Source of the DNA: Falsochrobactrum tianjinense
GTDB lineage: Bacteria; Pseudomonadota; Alphaproteobacteria; Rhizobiales; Rhizobiaceae
Direction: 5' to 3'
Assembly (NCBI RefSeq): GCF_019100495.1
Contig: NZ_JAHRVA010000002.1
Span: 387,960-451,959, forward strand
Length of the DNA stretch: 64,000 bases
The translations under genes and the position numbers were made by a program. Position 1 is the stretch's first letter. Each line of letters starts with the position of its first letter. The notes below the pieces were generated by a model. That model did no database searches. It was not told the DNA's origin and saw only the letters and a list, made by a program, of their open reading frames with translations. This document shows, piece by piece, positions 34,037 through 43,430 of this stretch.

Positions 34037-35227
34037 CTATGCCTGTGATGTTTTTACCGGCAGGCGCTGGCGCACCAGTGTCGTCCAGTAAGAGCACCCC
34101 CATGCGATGGCGTCATCATTGAAATCATATTTCGGATGATGCAGATTAGCGCTTGGGCCGTTACCGATATTGATCATCGCGCCCGGCACTTCATTGAGCA
34201 TGAAGGCAAAATCCTCGCCGCCCAGGGTCGCCGGCATGTCACGCGTCACGCGGTCTTCGCCCGATACCGCCTCGGCGGCAAGGGCCGCCAGTTCCGTCTC
34301 CCGTTCGTGATTGACGGTGACAGGATAATTACGCTGATAATCAAGGGTTGCCTTGGCTCCAAAAGCCTCAGCAATACCTTGAACTGCGCGCGTCAGGCGT
34401 TCTTCGATATGGTTGCGCACCTCTTCGCGCAGCGTGCGAACCGTTCCGGTGAGCCGGATCGTCTGCGGAATGACATTGAACGCATCGCCGCCGTGAATGG
34501 TGGTAATCGAAATCACCGCTGAATCCAGCGGGTCGATAGTGCGCGCCGTCAATGTCTGGATTGCCTGAATAAGCGCCGCCGTAACCGGGATCGGATCAAC
34601 GGTATGATGCGGCGACGCCGCATGGCCGCCAATGCCTTCAATCGTGATATCAAGCACATCAACCGAGCCCATGATCGGGCCTGAATTGATGGTGAAATGG
34701 CCCACAGCCAGATTGGGGCGGTTATGCATTCCGTAGACTTCATTGATCGGCCAGCGGGTGAGCAGACCGTCATCGATCATCGCCTTGGCGCCCGCACCGC
34801 CCTCTTCGGCGGGCTGGAAAATGACGACGACCGTGCCGTCGAAAGCGCGGCTTTGGGCAAGTTCGCGGGCTGCACCCAGAAGCATGGTTGTGTGGCCATC
34901 ATGGCCGCATGCATGCATTTTGCCAGGGATTCTAGACGCCCATTCCGCGCCGGTATCCTCAAGGATCGGCAGGGCATCCATATCGGCGCGCAGGCCGATA
35001 GCCCTGCCCGAATGATCGAACTGTCCGCGAATAACGCCGACGACTCCGGTACGCCCGATGCCCGTTACGACCTCATCGACACCGGCAGCGCGCAGCGCTT
35101 CGGCGACCTTTTCCGCAGTGCGGTTCACATCATAAAGAAGTTCAGGGTTCTGATGCAGGTCACGCCGGAATGCAATGAGATCATCAAGCTGGTTCGAGGT
35201 CCAGTTTTCAACCGGCATATCAGGCAC
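34037..35227 (-). CDS. M20 family metallo-amidohydrolase
   Basis: A 396-residue amidohydrolase of the M20D hippurate/aminoacylase type. The metal ligands appear in MHACGHDGHTTML, QPAEEGGAGAKAM and GMHNRP, and the tail has LGGEDFAFML. It should cleave an N-acyl or N-carbamoyl amino acid in the cytoplasm. It is the last gene of the operon fed by the ABC transporter, and its start overlaps the end of the thiazoline-hydrolase family gene by 8 bp. Confidence 0.9.
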   Translation of the reverse strand: MPDMPVENWTSNQLDDLIAFRRDLHQNPELLYDVNRTAEKVAEALRAAGVDEVVTGIGRTGVVGVIRGQFDHSGRAIGLRADMDALPILEDTGAEWASRIPGKMHACGHDGHTTMLLGAARELAQSRAFDGTVVVIFQPAEEGGAGAKAMIDDGLLTRWPINEVYGMHNRPNLAVGHFTINSGPIMGSVDVLDITIEGIGGHAASPHHTVDPIPVTAALIQAIQTLTARTIDPLDSAVISITTIHGGDAFNVIPQTIRLTGTVRTLREEVRNHIEERLTRAVQGIAEAFGAKATLDYQRNYPVTVNHERETELAALAAEAVSGEDRVTRDMPATLGGEDFAFMLNEVPGAMINIGNGPSANLHHPKYDFNDDAIAWGCSYWTTLVRQRLPVKTSQA

Positions 35228-35705
35228 CCTTTTCGTTTTCTGATGTTTCGAGGCGATAGCGGAAGTCGCAATGGCTTGCGCCCTTCATGATCGTCTGGCT
35301 GCGCTCCAGCTTCATATCGGGATTGTAACCGATGCAGAAATCACCATCACGATTGCAGGACAGCAGATGGCCGATATGGCCCAGTCCCATCTCGCGATAC
35401 ATTTCCGAATAGCGGCAACGCGTAACATTGAAATCGAAATGATCCTCCCCCTGCGAAATCACATCGATTTCCAGTGCGTTTTCCTTCGTCCAAAGCGGCT
35501 GAATATCGGCGAAGTCCTGTATCGTTGGCGTGCGGCCCAGTTCTTCGGCAAAGCTCTTGCCCTGTTCGATGGCCGAACGACTGACAGCCTCGCCGATAGC
35601 GGCCTGCGCTTCCTCTTCGCCCGACCGCTCGCGGATGACCTCATAGACATTCTTGAGAACCAGCGCCTCGATGCGGCGACGTTCGAGAATTGGCATTTGA
35701 TTCAT
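35220..35705 (-). CDS. L-2-amino-thiazoline-4-carboxylic acid hydrolase family protein
   Basis: A 161-residue protein fitting the ATC hydrolase family (PF14196). Typical sections are FDFNVTRCRYSEMYREMGL and GHLLSCNRDGDFCIGYNPDM. In Pseudomonas, AtcB of this family opens the ATC ring to S-carbamoyl-cysteine on the way to L-cysteine. The family also includes members with no assigned substrate, so the reaction here is inferred. The gene lies between the FAD oxidoreductase and the M20 amidohydrolase, and the second AtcC-type step is also an M20 enzyme. Confidence 0.8.
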   Translation of the reverse strand: MNQMPILERRRIEALVLKNVYEVIRERSGEEEAQAAIGEAVSRSAIEQGKSFAEELGRTPTIQDFADIQPLWTKENALEIDVISQGEDHFDFNVTRCRYSEMYREMGLGHIGHLLSCNRDGDFCIGYNPDMKLERSQTIMKGASHCDFRYRLETSENEKGA

Positions 35706-35733
35706 GGACCTGACCTTTCACATGAAGGTTGAA

Positions 35734-37053
35734 TTAGAGTTTGGGTTCCGAAAGATCCTTGCGCCGGAGCCATGCGAGATAGAATGGAGCGACCTTCCGC
35801 GCAATTTTATGAAACGGCAGCGGTGCGGGTTGCGAAACCGGCAAGGCCAGTTCCTCGACTGACTCGCCGTCGAGTGCGCGCGCAAATTCGCGCCCGAGCG
35901 CCGTGCCGAGCGCCACACCGCGCCCATTGCATCCGATCCACGCCCAGCCATTGGGGCCAAGCTGATGAACACGCGGGAAACGATCCCACGTCATACCGAT
36001 ATAGCCACTCCAGACATGGGTGATTTCCGGCTCGCCCAGCGCTGGAAAAGCCTCCGCCATATTGCGTGCGGCCTTATGCTTCACCCGTTCGGCAACGTTG
36101 AAATCCCCCATCACCACACCGCCGGTAATCAGCCGGTTGCGCGCATCATAGCGGAAGAAACGCAGATCGCCACGCGTATCGGACACCGCCTGCCTTCCGG
36201 GCAGAATCGTGGCGCGCAGATTGTCGCTGACGGGCGCGGTCGCCATCTGCCAGGAAAGGACGGGAACTATGGTGCGTGCAAGGCGCGGCGCAAGTCCCTC
36301 GCGCAACTCGCCCGTATAGGCATTGGTGGCAAGCAGAAAGCCTTTGGCCCGAACCGTCGCTCTCTCCGTACGCACGACCCAGATATTACCTTCCTGCTGG
36401 AAAGAGGTGACGGGGCTTTGCTCGTGAATAATCGCGCCATGGTTTTCGGCGACGCTAGCAAGACCGCGCGCCAGGGCCAGCGGATTGATGTGTCCGCCGG
36501 TCGGATTGAACATGCCACCATACCAGGAATCGCTGCCGATCAGTTGCGAGGTCGCGGCGCGATCGAGAAACTCTGCCGGGAAGCCGAAACGCTTCCATGC
36601 TTCGACGCGCATTTGCGACAGTTTTACCCGGCCCGGCGAATGGGCCGGCTGGAACCAGCCGTTCTGCTCGGCCTCAGCCTGAATATTCTCCTCGCGTACG
36701 ATGGAAAACAGAATATCGGCGCTGTTGCCGATCAGTCTGGCGAAGCGCTCGCCCGCCGCGCCATAGCGTTTGGCGATTGCATCCGGCTCCGCAGAAGTCA
36801 TGGTCGGGATAACCTGCCCGTTATTGCGTCCCGATGCGCCCCACCCGACCGCATTCCCTTCGAGCAGGACCACCCGCTTGCCGCGTTTAGCCAGATGAAG
36901 CGCTGCCGAAAGGCCGGTGAAGCCGCCGCCAACAATTGCAACATCGGCTTCCGTATCGCGGGTCAGCGGCTTTGCAGGCGTGCGCGCCGGTGCCGTGGCT
37001 GCCCAGATAGAGGGAGGAAAAGTGATATTCTGCATGACTGAAGCCGCTCTCAT
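35734..37053 (-). CDS. FAD-dependent oxidoreductase (DAO family)
   Basis: A 439-residue flavoprotein. The dinucleotide motif is VAIVGGGFTGLSAALHLAKR, followed by LLEGNAVGWGASGRNNGQV, a start typical of the PuuB/OoxB-like amine and opine oxidases. The C-terminal half holds the substrate domain. It overlaps the ABC ATPase gene by 4 bp (ATGA), so it is coupled to the transporter. Oxidative deamination of a secondary or primary amine taken up by the transporter is the likely job. Confidence 0.87.
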   Translation of the reverse strand: MRAASVMQNITFPPSIWAATAPARTPAKPLTRDTEADVAIVGGGFTGLSAALHLAKRGKRVVLLEGNAVGWGASGRNNGQVIPTMTSAEPDAIAKRYGAAGERFARLIGNSADILFSIVREENIQAEAEQNGWFQPAHSPGRVKLSQMRVEAWKRFGFPAEFLDRAATSQLIGSDSWYGGMFNPTGGHINPLALARGLASVAENHGAIIHEQSPVTSFQQEGNIWVVRTERATVRAKGFLLATNAYTGELREGLAPRLARTIVPVLSWQMATAPVSDNLRATILPGRQAVSDTRGDLRFFRYDARNRLITGGVVMGDFNVAERVKHKAARNMAEAFPALGEPEITHVWSGYIGMTWDRFPRVHQLGPNGWAWIGCNGRGVALGTALGREFARALDGESVEELALPVSQPAPLPFHKIARKVAPFYLAWLRRKDLSEPKL

Positions 37054-38690
37054 TCTGCGCTGTTGAAATGTGGCGGCGTCCAGTCCTTGCCGGGAATCGA
37101 TGCCAGCAGGCGCTGCGTATATTCATGGCGCGGGTTGGCGAAAACTTCCGCCGTCGGCCCCGCTTCCGCGATCTCACCTTTCGACATGACGATGATGCGG
37201 TCACAAAGCTGCGCGGCCACCCGCAGATCGTGCGTAACAAAGAGCAGCGACAGGTTGAGCCGCTCGCGCAAATCGGCCAGCAGGCGCAGCACCTGCGCCT
37301 GAACCGAGACGTCGAGGGCCGAAACCGGCTCGTCGGCGACGATAATGCGCGGCTCCAGCGCGAGCGCGCGCGCAATGCCGATACGCTGACGCTGGCCACC
37401 GGAGAATTCGTGCGGGAAACGGTCGGCGGCAGCGGGCGAAAGCTCGACCAGTTCCAGAAGCTCACGCGCCTTCTCATGCGCCTGCTTCTTCGGCATACCA
37501 TGGACGATAGGCCCCTGCGCGATCAGATCGACCACACGGCGGCGCGGATTGAGCGAGGCCATCGGGTCCTGAAAAACCATCTGGATATTCTTGCGCATGG
37601 CGCGCAACTCACGCGGGCTGGCGCCCAGAAAATCCTTGCCGTTCACGTCGACCCTGCCGCCATCGGCTTCGAGAAGCCGTGTTACAATGCGCGACACGGT
37701 CGTCTTGCCGGAGCCACTCTCCCCAACCACGCCAAGCGTTTCACCCCGGTGCAGCTCGAAGGAAAGATTTTTTACCGCAGAGACGGCGCTGCGTCTGCCG
37801 CTCAAAAGCCCGCCGCGCGCTTTGAAGACTTTTTCCAAGCCATCGGCCTTGAGGATGACCGGCTGGTTTTCGCTGGAGGGCTTGGGCTCCGGCGGCGAGA
37901 GTGCCGGAACGGCTGCGATCAGCGCCTGCGTATAGGGATGCTGCGGGCGATTAAGAACCTCTTCGGCAGGTCCTTCCTCGACCAGTTCGCCAAGCCGCAG
38001 CACCGCCACGCGATCGGCGATTTCAGCCACCACGCCAAAATCGTGAGTGATGAACAGAATACCAGTATCATGTTCTTTTTGCAGGTCGCGGATCAGCTTG
38101 AGAATTCGCGCCTGCGTCGTGACATCCAACGCCGTGGTCGGCTCGTCGGCAATGATGAGGCGCGGCTTGAGGATCAGCGCCATGGCGATCATCACCCGCT
38201 GGCGCTGCCCGCCGGAAATCTGATGCGGATAGGCATTATAGGCGGATTCCGGGTCCGGTATCTGCACTTCGCGCAGCATGGCGAGCACGGTGGAGCGGCG
38301 TTCCTTGCGGCCAAGCTTTGTATGCAAGCGCAGCACTTCATCGATCTGCCAGCCGACTGTCTTCTGCGGGTTGAGCGCGGTCATCGGCTCTTGAAAGATC
38401 ATGCCGATGCGGTCGCCGCGAAGTTTCTTCATCTGCGTTTCGCTAAGCGAATGAAGGTCGGTGCCTTCAAGCATGATCGTGCCGTTGGTAACGCGCACAT
38501 GTGGCTCCGGCAGAAGTCGCATGACCGCGCCTGCCGAAAGCGATTTGCCCGAGCCACTTTCTCCAACGAGGCAGACGATCTCGCCCGGATTGACGGTAAG
38601 CGTCAGGTCCTGCAAGGCAAACGGGCGGTCCGCGCCCTTGGGCAGCGCGATTTGCAGGTTTTTGATTTCGAGAACGGGAGCCGCTGTCAT
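37050..38690 (-). CDS. ABC transporter ATP-binding protein, fused DppD-DppF type
   Basis: A 546-residue protein with two complete nucleotide-binding domains in one chain. The Walker A motifs are GESGSGKS (first half) and GESGSGKT (second half), and both halves have SGGQRQR signatures and DEPTTALD/DEPVSALD Walker B sections. This type powers uptake of peptides, opines and related solutes. It overlaps the permease gene upstream by 4 bp. Confidence 0.93.
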   Translation of the reverse strand: MTAAPVLEIKNLQIALPKGADRPFALQDLTLTVNPGEIVCLVGESGSGKSLSAGAVMRLLPEPHVRVTNGTIMLEGTDLHSLSETQMKKLRGDRIGMIFQEPMTALNPQKTVGWQIDEVLRLHTKLGRKERRSTVLAMLREVQIPDPESAYNAYPHQISGGQRQRVMIAMALILKPRLIIADEPTTALDVTTQARILKLIRDLQKEHDTGILFITHDFGVVAEIADRVAVLRLGELVEEGPAEEVLNRPQHPYTQALIAAVPALSPPEPKPSSENQPVILKADGLEKVFKARGGLLSGRRSAVSAVKNLSFELHRGETLGVVGESGSGKTTVSRIVTRLLEADGGRVDVNGKDFLGASPRELRAMRKNIQMVFQDPMASLNPRRRVVDLIAQGPIVHGMPKKQAHEKARELLELVELSPAAADRFPHEFSGGQRQRIGIARALALEPRIIVADEPVSALDVSVQAQVLRLLADLRERLNLSLLFVTHDLRVAAQLCDRIIVMSKGEIAEAGPTAEVFANPRHEYTQRLLASIPGKDWTPPHFNSAE

Positions 38691-39562
38691 TTTTTCTGCC
38701 TCGGATTAAGCGCATCGTTCAGCCCTTCGCCAAGCAGGCTGAAAGACAGAACGGTCAGCAGAATGGCGATGCCGGGAATAACCGAGCAGAACCAGTCGGT
38801 GCGCAGAACGGCGCGCCCCTGCCCAATCATATTGCCCCAGCTTGCATAGTTTGGGTCCCCGAGGCCCAAAAAGGCTAGCGCGCTTTCCATCAGGATGGAC
38901 GTCGCCATCACAACGGAAGCAAACACGATCACCGGTGGCAAGGCATTGGGCAGGATTTCGCGAAAGATGATCGAGACATTGCCGACGCCGAGATTACGTG
39001 CGGCATCAACAAATTCACGATTGCGCAAGGCGAGGAATTCGGCGCGTACCATGCGGGCTGGTGCAGTCCATGAAACAATGCCGATACAGACAATAATGTT
39101 CTCAATGGATGAGCCGAAGATCGCGACCAGCGCCAGAAGCAGCACGAAGCTCGGTACGGTCTGGAATGCTTCAGTCACGCGCATCAATATGTCGTCCACC
39201 CAGCCGCCATAATAGCCTGCGAGCGCACCGATGATAATGCCAATGAAGATCGAGATCAGTGTTGCGACGACGCCGATGAGAAGCGAAATGCGCGCGCCAT
39301 GAAATATACCGGCCAGAATGTCACGGCCAAGCTGGTCGGTGCCAAGCGGCGTAACTGCATCAATGAACGGCCAGACCAGTGGGTTGCCCGCGCGCCGAAG
39401 CGGATCGCCGGGGGTAATGAAATCGGCGAGAAGCGCGATCAGCACCACGGCAATGAAGAGAACCAGCCCCAACACCGCGGCGCGATTGCGGCTGAAGCGC
39501 TGCCAAAGAGTTTTAACGCGCGAGACTTGTGGGCGGGTAAGGGACAAATCCTGAGAGGTCAT
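38687..39562 (-). CDS. ABC transporter permease, DppC type
   Basis: A 291-residue inner-membrane permease with about six membrane helices and the BPD_transp_1 cytoplasmic loop (EFLALRNREFVDAARNLGVG), which contacts the ATPase. The N-terminal Arg-rich stretch is typical of DppC. It overlaps both neighbours by 4 bp. Confidence 0.93.
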   Translation of the reverse strand: MTSQDLSLTRPQVSRVKTLWQRFSRNRAAVLGLVLFIAVVLIALLADFITPGDPLRRAGNPLVWPFIDAVTPLGTDQLGRDILAGIFHGARISLLIGVVATLISIFIGIIIGALAGYYGGWVDDILMRVTEAFQTVPSFVLLLALVAIFGSSIENIIVCIGIVSWTAPARMVRAEFLALRNREFVDAARNLGVGNVSIIFREILPNALPPVIVFASVVMATSILMESALAFLGLGDPNYASWGNMIGQGRAVLRTDWFCSVIPGIAILLTVLSFSLLGEGLNDALNPRQKK

Positions 39563-40542
39563 GACAGTTCGATCCTCGAATCAAGTCGCGCATAGATGAG
39601 GTCGGTGATGAAATTGACGACCACTACGAGTACCGAGCACAGGAAAATGATGCCCATCAGCGTGTTGAGATCGCGCTTGATTACCGATGTATAAGCAAGC
39701 TGGCCAAGCCCCGGTAGTGAAAAGATCGTTTCCACCACTACCGAGCCGCCAAGGACCGTCGAGAACTGAAGTCCGAGCAACGTCACCACGGGGAGGAAGG
39801 CGTTGCGCATGATGTGATGGAACATCAGCCGCGCGCCGCTAGCACCCTTGGCGCGGGCGGTGCGTACATAATCCAGGCCCTCCACTTCCAGCACGCTGGT
39901 GCGCATCAGCCGCATATAAAAGGCGAGATAGATGAGCGAGAGCGCGGTCGTCGGCATGACCAGATGCACCGCAATATCCCAAACGTTCTTCCAACCAGTG
40001 TAGAACCCGCCAAGCGTTTTGTAGCCGCCCACTGGCAGCCAGCCAAGCTTGACGGAAAAGACGAACATCAAAATGAGGCTCAGGAAAAAGCTCGGCATGG
40101 CATAGAAGACGAGACCGAGCGTGGAAATGGCATTGTCGGTCAGCGAATAGGCGCGCCGCGCCGCAACTGCCCCAAGCGCGATGCCAAAGATAAACGCCAT
40201 CGAAAGCGAGGCAACCATCAAAAGCAGCGTCGGCACAAGGCGGCTCATCAGCACGTCCAGAACCGGCAGTTCATAAACATAGGACCAGCCGAAATCGAAC
40301 TGCGCGAGCTTGCTCATGTAAATCCACAGCTGCATCAGAACCGGTTGATCGAGACCGTATTCGGCACGCAGATTGGCGACGAATTGCGGATCGGCACCGC
40401 CCATGTCGCCGACAAGCGCATCGACGGTATCGCCAGGTGCGAGTTTTATCAGCAGGAACGAACCGATCATGATGAGAAGGATGACGGGTATCGCCTGCAA
40501 GATGCGCCGCAGCGCAAAACTCAGGATCGGGGGCAAGGACAT
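39559..40542 (-). CDS. ABC transporter permease, DppB type
   Basis: A 327-residue permease with about six membrane helices and the EAA-type loop (EGLDYVRTARAKGASGARLM). The ending LIYARLDSRIEL is the DppB family ending. It is first of the permease pair; an 81-bp gap with a strong hairpin separates it from the binding protein. Confidence 0.93.
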   Translation of the reverse strand: MSLPPILSFALRRILQAIPVILLIMIGSFLLIKLAPGDTVDALVGDMGGADPQFVANLRAEYGLDQPVLMQLWIYMSKLAQFDFGWSYVYELPVLDVLMSRLVPTLLLMVASLSMAFIFGIALGAVAARRAYSLTDNAISTLGLVFYAMPSFFLSLILMFVFSVKLGWLPVGGYKTLGGFYTGWKNVWDIAVHLVMPTTALSLIYLAFYMRLMRTSVLEVEGLDYVRTARAKGASGARLMFHHIMRNAFLPVVTLLGLQFSTVLGGSVVVETIFSLPGLGQLAYTSVIKRDLNTLMGIIFLCSVLVVVVNFITDLIYARLDSRIELS

Positions 40543-40575
40543 TGCGGGTATCCGACGAACTATTCACATTTACGG

Positions 40576-40612
40576 GCAATACCGCCGTCAGGATGTCTGG
40601 CGGCGGTATTGC
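40576..40612 (-). terminator. Attenuating hairpin between binding protein and permease
   Basis: GCAATACCGCCG (40576-40587) pairs perfectly with CGGCGGTATTGC (40601-40612), a 12-bp stem. There is no clear T run on the minus strand. Such stem-loops often stabilise upstream binding-protein mRNA or reduce readthrough. Confidence 0.6.
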
Positions 40613-40623
40613 GGTGTATCAGC

Positions 40624-42210
40624 TTATTGATCAATCCACAGATCGTACCAGCTCGAAGAATCCCAGCGTGGCGTATTGTGATGGTTTTTCAGGATCTTGT
40701 TGGTCACGCCGACAAACGGATGTTCGATGGCGAAGATAACAGGCAGATCCTTCATCTCAAGCTGCTGGATATTGTGATAGAGTTCAGCGCGCTTGGTGGG
40801 GTCGAGTTCGGATGCCGCCTGATCAATCAGGCTGTCCATCTCGTCCGATTTGTAGCCAAATTGATTGGACCATGCCGTGCCGACTGGAGCGCCTGACCGC
40901 AGCCAGACCGTGGTAGAGACAGCCGGATCGGCACGGAACTGATGCCAGCCATTGGCCGTGTCAAAGTCATGGTCGCGATAAACGCCATTGAGGAAGCCTG
41001 GCGCGTCATTGGTCAGGATCTCGACCTCGATGCCCACTTCCTTCATGGCCTGCGCATAATACTCGCCCCAAAGCTGAGTATATTCACCCCATGGGGCCGG
41101 GCGATGGCGCAGCTTGAAACGGATGCCATCGGGACCAGCCGGGTATCCGGCTTCATCGAGCAGCGCTTTGGCTTTCTCGACGTCATATGGGTAGGTCTGG
41201 ACGTCATCGGTATAGTTTGCGCCCCCCGAACTTGGGATCGGACCACGCCCCGGCTTGGCATGACCGCGCATGATTGTCTTGATCGCAAAGTCGATGTCGA
41301 GCGCGTGATAGACCGCCTGCCGCACTTTCAGATTGGCAAGGATGGGGTTGCGCAGGTTGAACTCGATGGTCGAGTGGGCCACGTTATTTTCAAAGCCCTT
41401 CGTGCCGGTATCAAAACGGCCGTCTTTTTGCAGGCGTTCAGTGTCGGACATGGAAATACCATTGAAGGCGGTTTCCATGACTTCACCCGCTTCAAGGGCT
41501 GCGGCAGCAGCAGCCTTGTCGGGCATGAAGCGCCAGATGATACGGTCAAGATAAGGATATTCCTCACCGCGCCAATAATCCTCATTGCGTTCAGCAATGA
41601 TGTGCTGGCCGCGCTCATACTGCACGAACTTGAACGGCCCCGTGCCGACCGGCGCGGAGTTGTATTTGTTCTTGAGAATGTCGGTGCCCTCATAAAGATG
41701 CTTGGGTACCGGATGGCCAAGATCGGGCATGGCGGCGACAAGCAGATCAAGCGGCATCGGCTTGGAATAGCGGAACACCGCCGTATGCGGATCCGTGCAG
41801 TCAACTGCTTCGAGATTGGCCTGAAGTGTTGTGGAATAATTGAGCAGTTTCTTCCAGAGGTTCATCGCGCTGAATGCAACGTCATCGCAGGTAAAAGGCT
41901 CGCCATCGTGCCAGCGCACATTCTCGCGCAGCTTGAAGGTGATGGCCTTGCCATCCTCGGAGGAGGTCCAGCTTGTCGCCAGAACCGGGACGTAACCTTC
42001 ATAGGTACGATCGATCAGCGGCTCCATGATGCGGCCGGTGATCTGGTAAACACCTGTGGAGGCGCGCAGCGCAGGGTTCAATACGCCCTGCTCGGTGTTC
42101 ATATGAACGATGACCGTGCCGCCGCGTTTCACTTCTTCGGCGTGAGACGGCACCGCAGCAAACGAAAAGACAGCGAGAAACAGGCCAAGGCCAATTTTTC
42201 TGATATGCAT
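40624..42210 (-). CDS. ABC transporter substrate-binding protein (SBP_bac_5)
   Basis: A 528-residue periplasmic binding protein of the DppA/OppA class. Signal peptide 1-25 ends VPSHA. Domain features are RASTGVYQITGRIMEPLIDR, KLRENVRWHDGEPFTCDDVA and FKFVQYERGQHIIAERN, which follow the family well. ATG 42210 has GGGGGAATAAAA ahead of it. It leads the operon, and the ligand is unknown. Confidence 0.92.
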   Translation of the reverse strand: MHIRKIGLGLFLAVFSFAAVPSHAEEVKRGGTVIVHMNTEQGVLNPALRASTGVYQITGRIMEPLIDRTYEGYVPVLATSWTSSEDGKAITFKLRENVRWHDGEPFTCDDVAFSAMNLWKKLLNYSTTLQANLEAVDCTDPHTAVFRYSKPMPLDLLVAAMPDLGHPVPKHLYEGTDILKNKYNSAPVGTGPFKFVQYERGQHIIAERNEDYWRGEEYPYLDRIIWRFMPDKAAAAAALEAGEVMETAFNGISMSDTERLQKDGRFDTGTKGFENNVAHSTIEFNLRNPILANLKVRQAVYHALDIDFAIKTIMRGHAKPGRGPIPSSGGANYTDDVQTYPYDVEKAKALLDEAGYPAGPDGIRFKLRHRPAPWGEYTQLWGEYYAQAMKEVGIEVEILTNDAPGFLNGVYRDHDFDTANGWHQFRADPAVSTTVWLRSGAPVGTAWSNQFGYKSDEMDSLIDQAASELDPTKRAELYHNIQQLEMKDLPVIFAIEHPFVGVTNKILKNHHNTPRWDSSSWYDLWIDQ

Positions 42211-42491
42211 TTTTATTCCCCCGGAAGAATATTGAGGATGGCTTTCGAGCCTCTTTTCCCGCATGTTCCAATATTGTTCAAGCCCCTGAAATCACTCAAA
42301 AGAAACCTCAGAATGCAAGTCTTTTCATGCAAGCATTGTGATGCCAGAATGGACGCGGATTGCGTTAATGTAAACTAATATACTACCCAAAATTAGAAAA
42401 ATGTTCCGGACCCCTGTGATAATAAATGTCACTTTTCTTTAATGCCACCCAAGAAATAACGATCCCCTCCTGCTTAGAAAGGAAGTTCTCC

Positions 42492-43352
42492 ATGTCCCAT
42501 CCCGTAAAAGGCGTCGATCACGTTTTCCTTCTGGTCAATAACCTTGAAGAAAGCGCCGCACAATATCGCCGCCTTGGCTTCACGCTAAGCCCACGCGGCC
42601 TGCACAGCAAGGAGAAGGGAACCGGCAATTACACGATTATGTTCCCGGAAGATTACTTCGAGCTTCTGGGCATCGTGACCGAAACCGAAGGCAATCTGCA
42701 CCAGCGTGAGAAACTGACGGCACAAGGAGAAGGACTGCACGCCATTGCCTGCCGCATCGACAATGCGCAGGAAGCCAAGGCCGAACTTGCATTGCTCGGC
42801 GTTGAAACAGGTAAGGTGGGTGCCTTCTCGCGCCCGGTGCAATTGCCCAATGGCGGCGAAGGCGTGGCGGCGTTCGAGACTGTTTCCTTTGCCGACAGCG
42901 AAGCGCCGCAAGGTATGGTGTTTATGTGCCAGCACAAAACCCGAGATACCGTCTGGTTGCCGGAACTTATCGAACATGCCAACAGCGCTAGCGCCCTTTC
43001 AGCTATCGTCACGCTATCGTCCAATCCGGAAGTCACCGCCAGAGGCTTCGCGCGGCTTTATGCGGATGGAAAAGCGTTCGCACAGGATGGCGGATGGAAG
43101 GTGACGACCGGCACGCGTTCCGCCGATCTGCTGGTACTGGCACCGCAGCGAGCTGCGGAAATCTATCCCGGCGTCGACTTCTCCAAAACACCCGCCAGCG
43201 CTTTTGCAGCGCTTCGTATCCGCGTCAGCTCGCTTGAGGCGGCTCGCGCAGCGCTTGATGCAAACGGTGTACTCCATGTGAAGACGGAAGCTGGCATCGC
43301 CGTTCTGCCGGAAAATGCGAGCGGCACGCTGCTGGAGTTTTCCAAGCAGTAA
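42492..43352 (+). CDS. VOC family protein, glyoxalase-like domain
   Basis: A 286-residue protein of the Glyoxalase-like (PF13468) type. It opens MSHPVKGVDHVFLLVNNLEE, with a vicinal-oxygen-chelate pattern and EGLHAIACRIDN in the second module. The substrate is unknown. It is divergent from the binding protein, with a 281-bp gap that should hold both promoters. ATG 42492 is preceded by GAAAGGAAG. Confidence 0.85.
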   Translation: MSHPVKGVDHVFLLVNNLEESAAQYRRLGFTLSPRGLHSKEKGTGNYTIMFPEDYFELLGIVTETEGNLHQREKLTAQGEGLHAIACRIDNAQEAKAELALLGVETGKVGAFSRPVQLPNGGEGVAAFETVSFADSEAPQGMVFMCQHKTRDTVWLPELIEHANSASALSAIVTLSSNPEVTARGFARLYADGKAFAQDGGWKVTTGTRSADLLVLAPQRAAEIYPGVDFSKTPASAFAALRIRVSSLEAARAALDANGVLHVKTEAGIAVLPENASGTLLEFSKQ

Positions 43353-43363
43353 CGCTATTATAT

Positions 43364-43397
43364 TTCACCCGAAAGCGCCCTCACGCTTTCGGGTGAA
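43364..43397. terminator. Bidirectional terminator
   Basis: TTCACCCGAAAGC (43364-43376) pairs perfectly with GCTTTCGGGTGAA (43385-43397). It sits between convergent genes and can stop both. Confidence 0.8.
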
Positions 43398-43430
43398 GTG
43401 TTTGCCGGATTTTACTTTACAGGAAAAATA

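Noticed and set aside
37068-38849. 593-codon open frame opposite the ABC ATPase gene
   Set aside because: It is a shadow of high-GC coding sequence on the other strand; Walker motifs prove the minus-strand gene.
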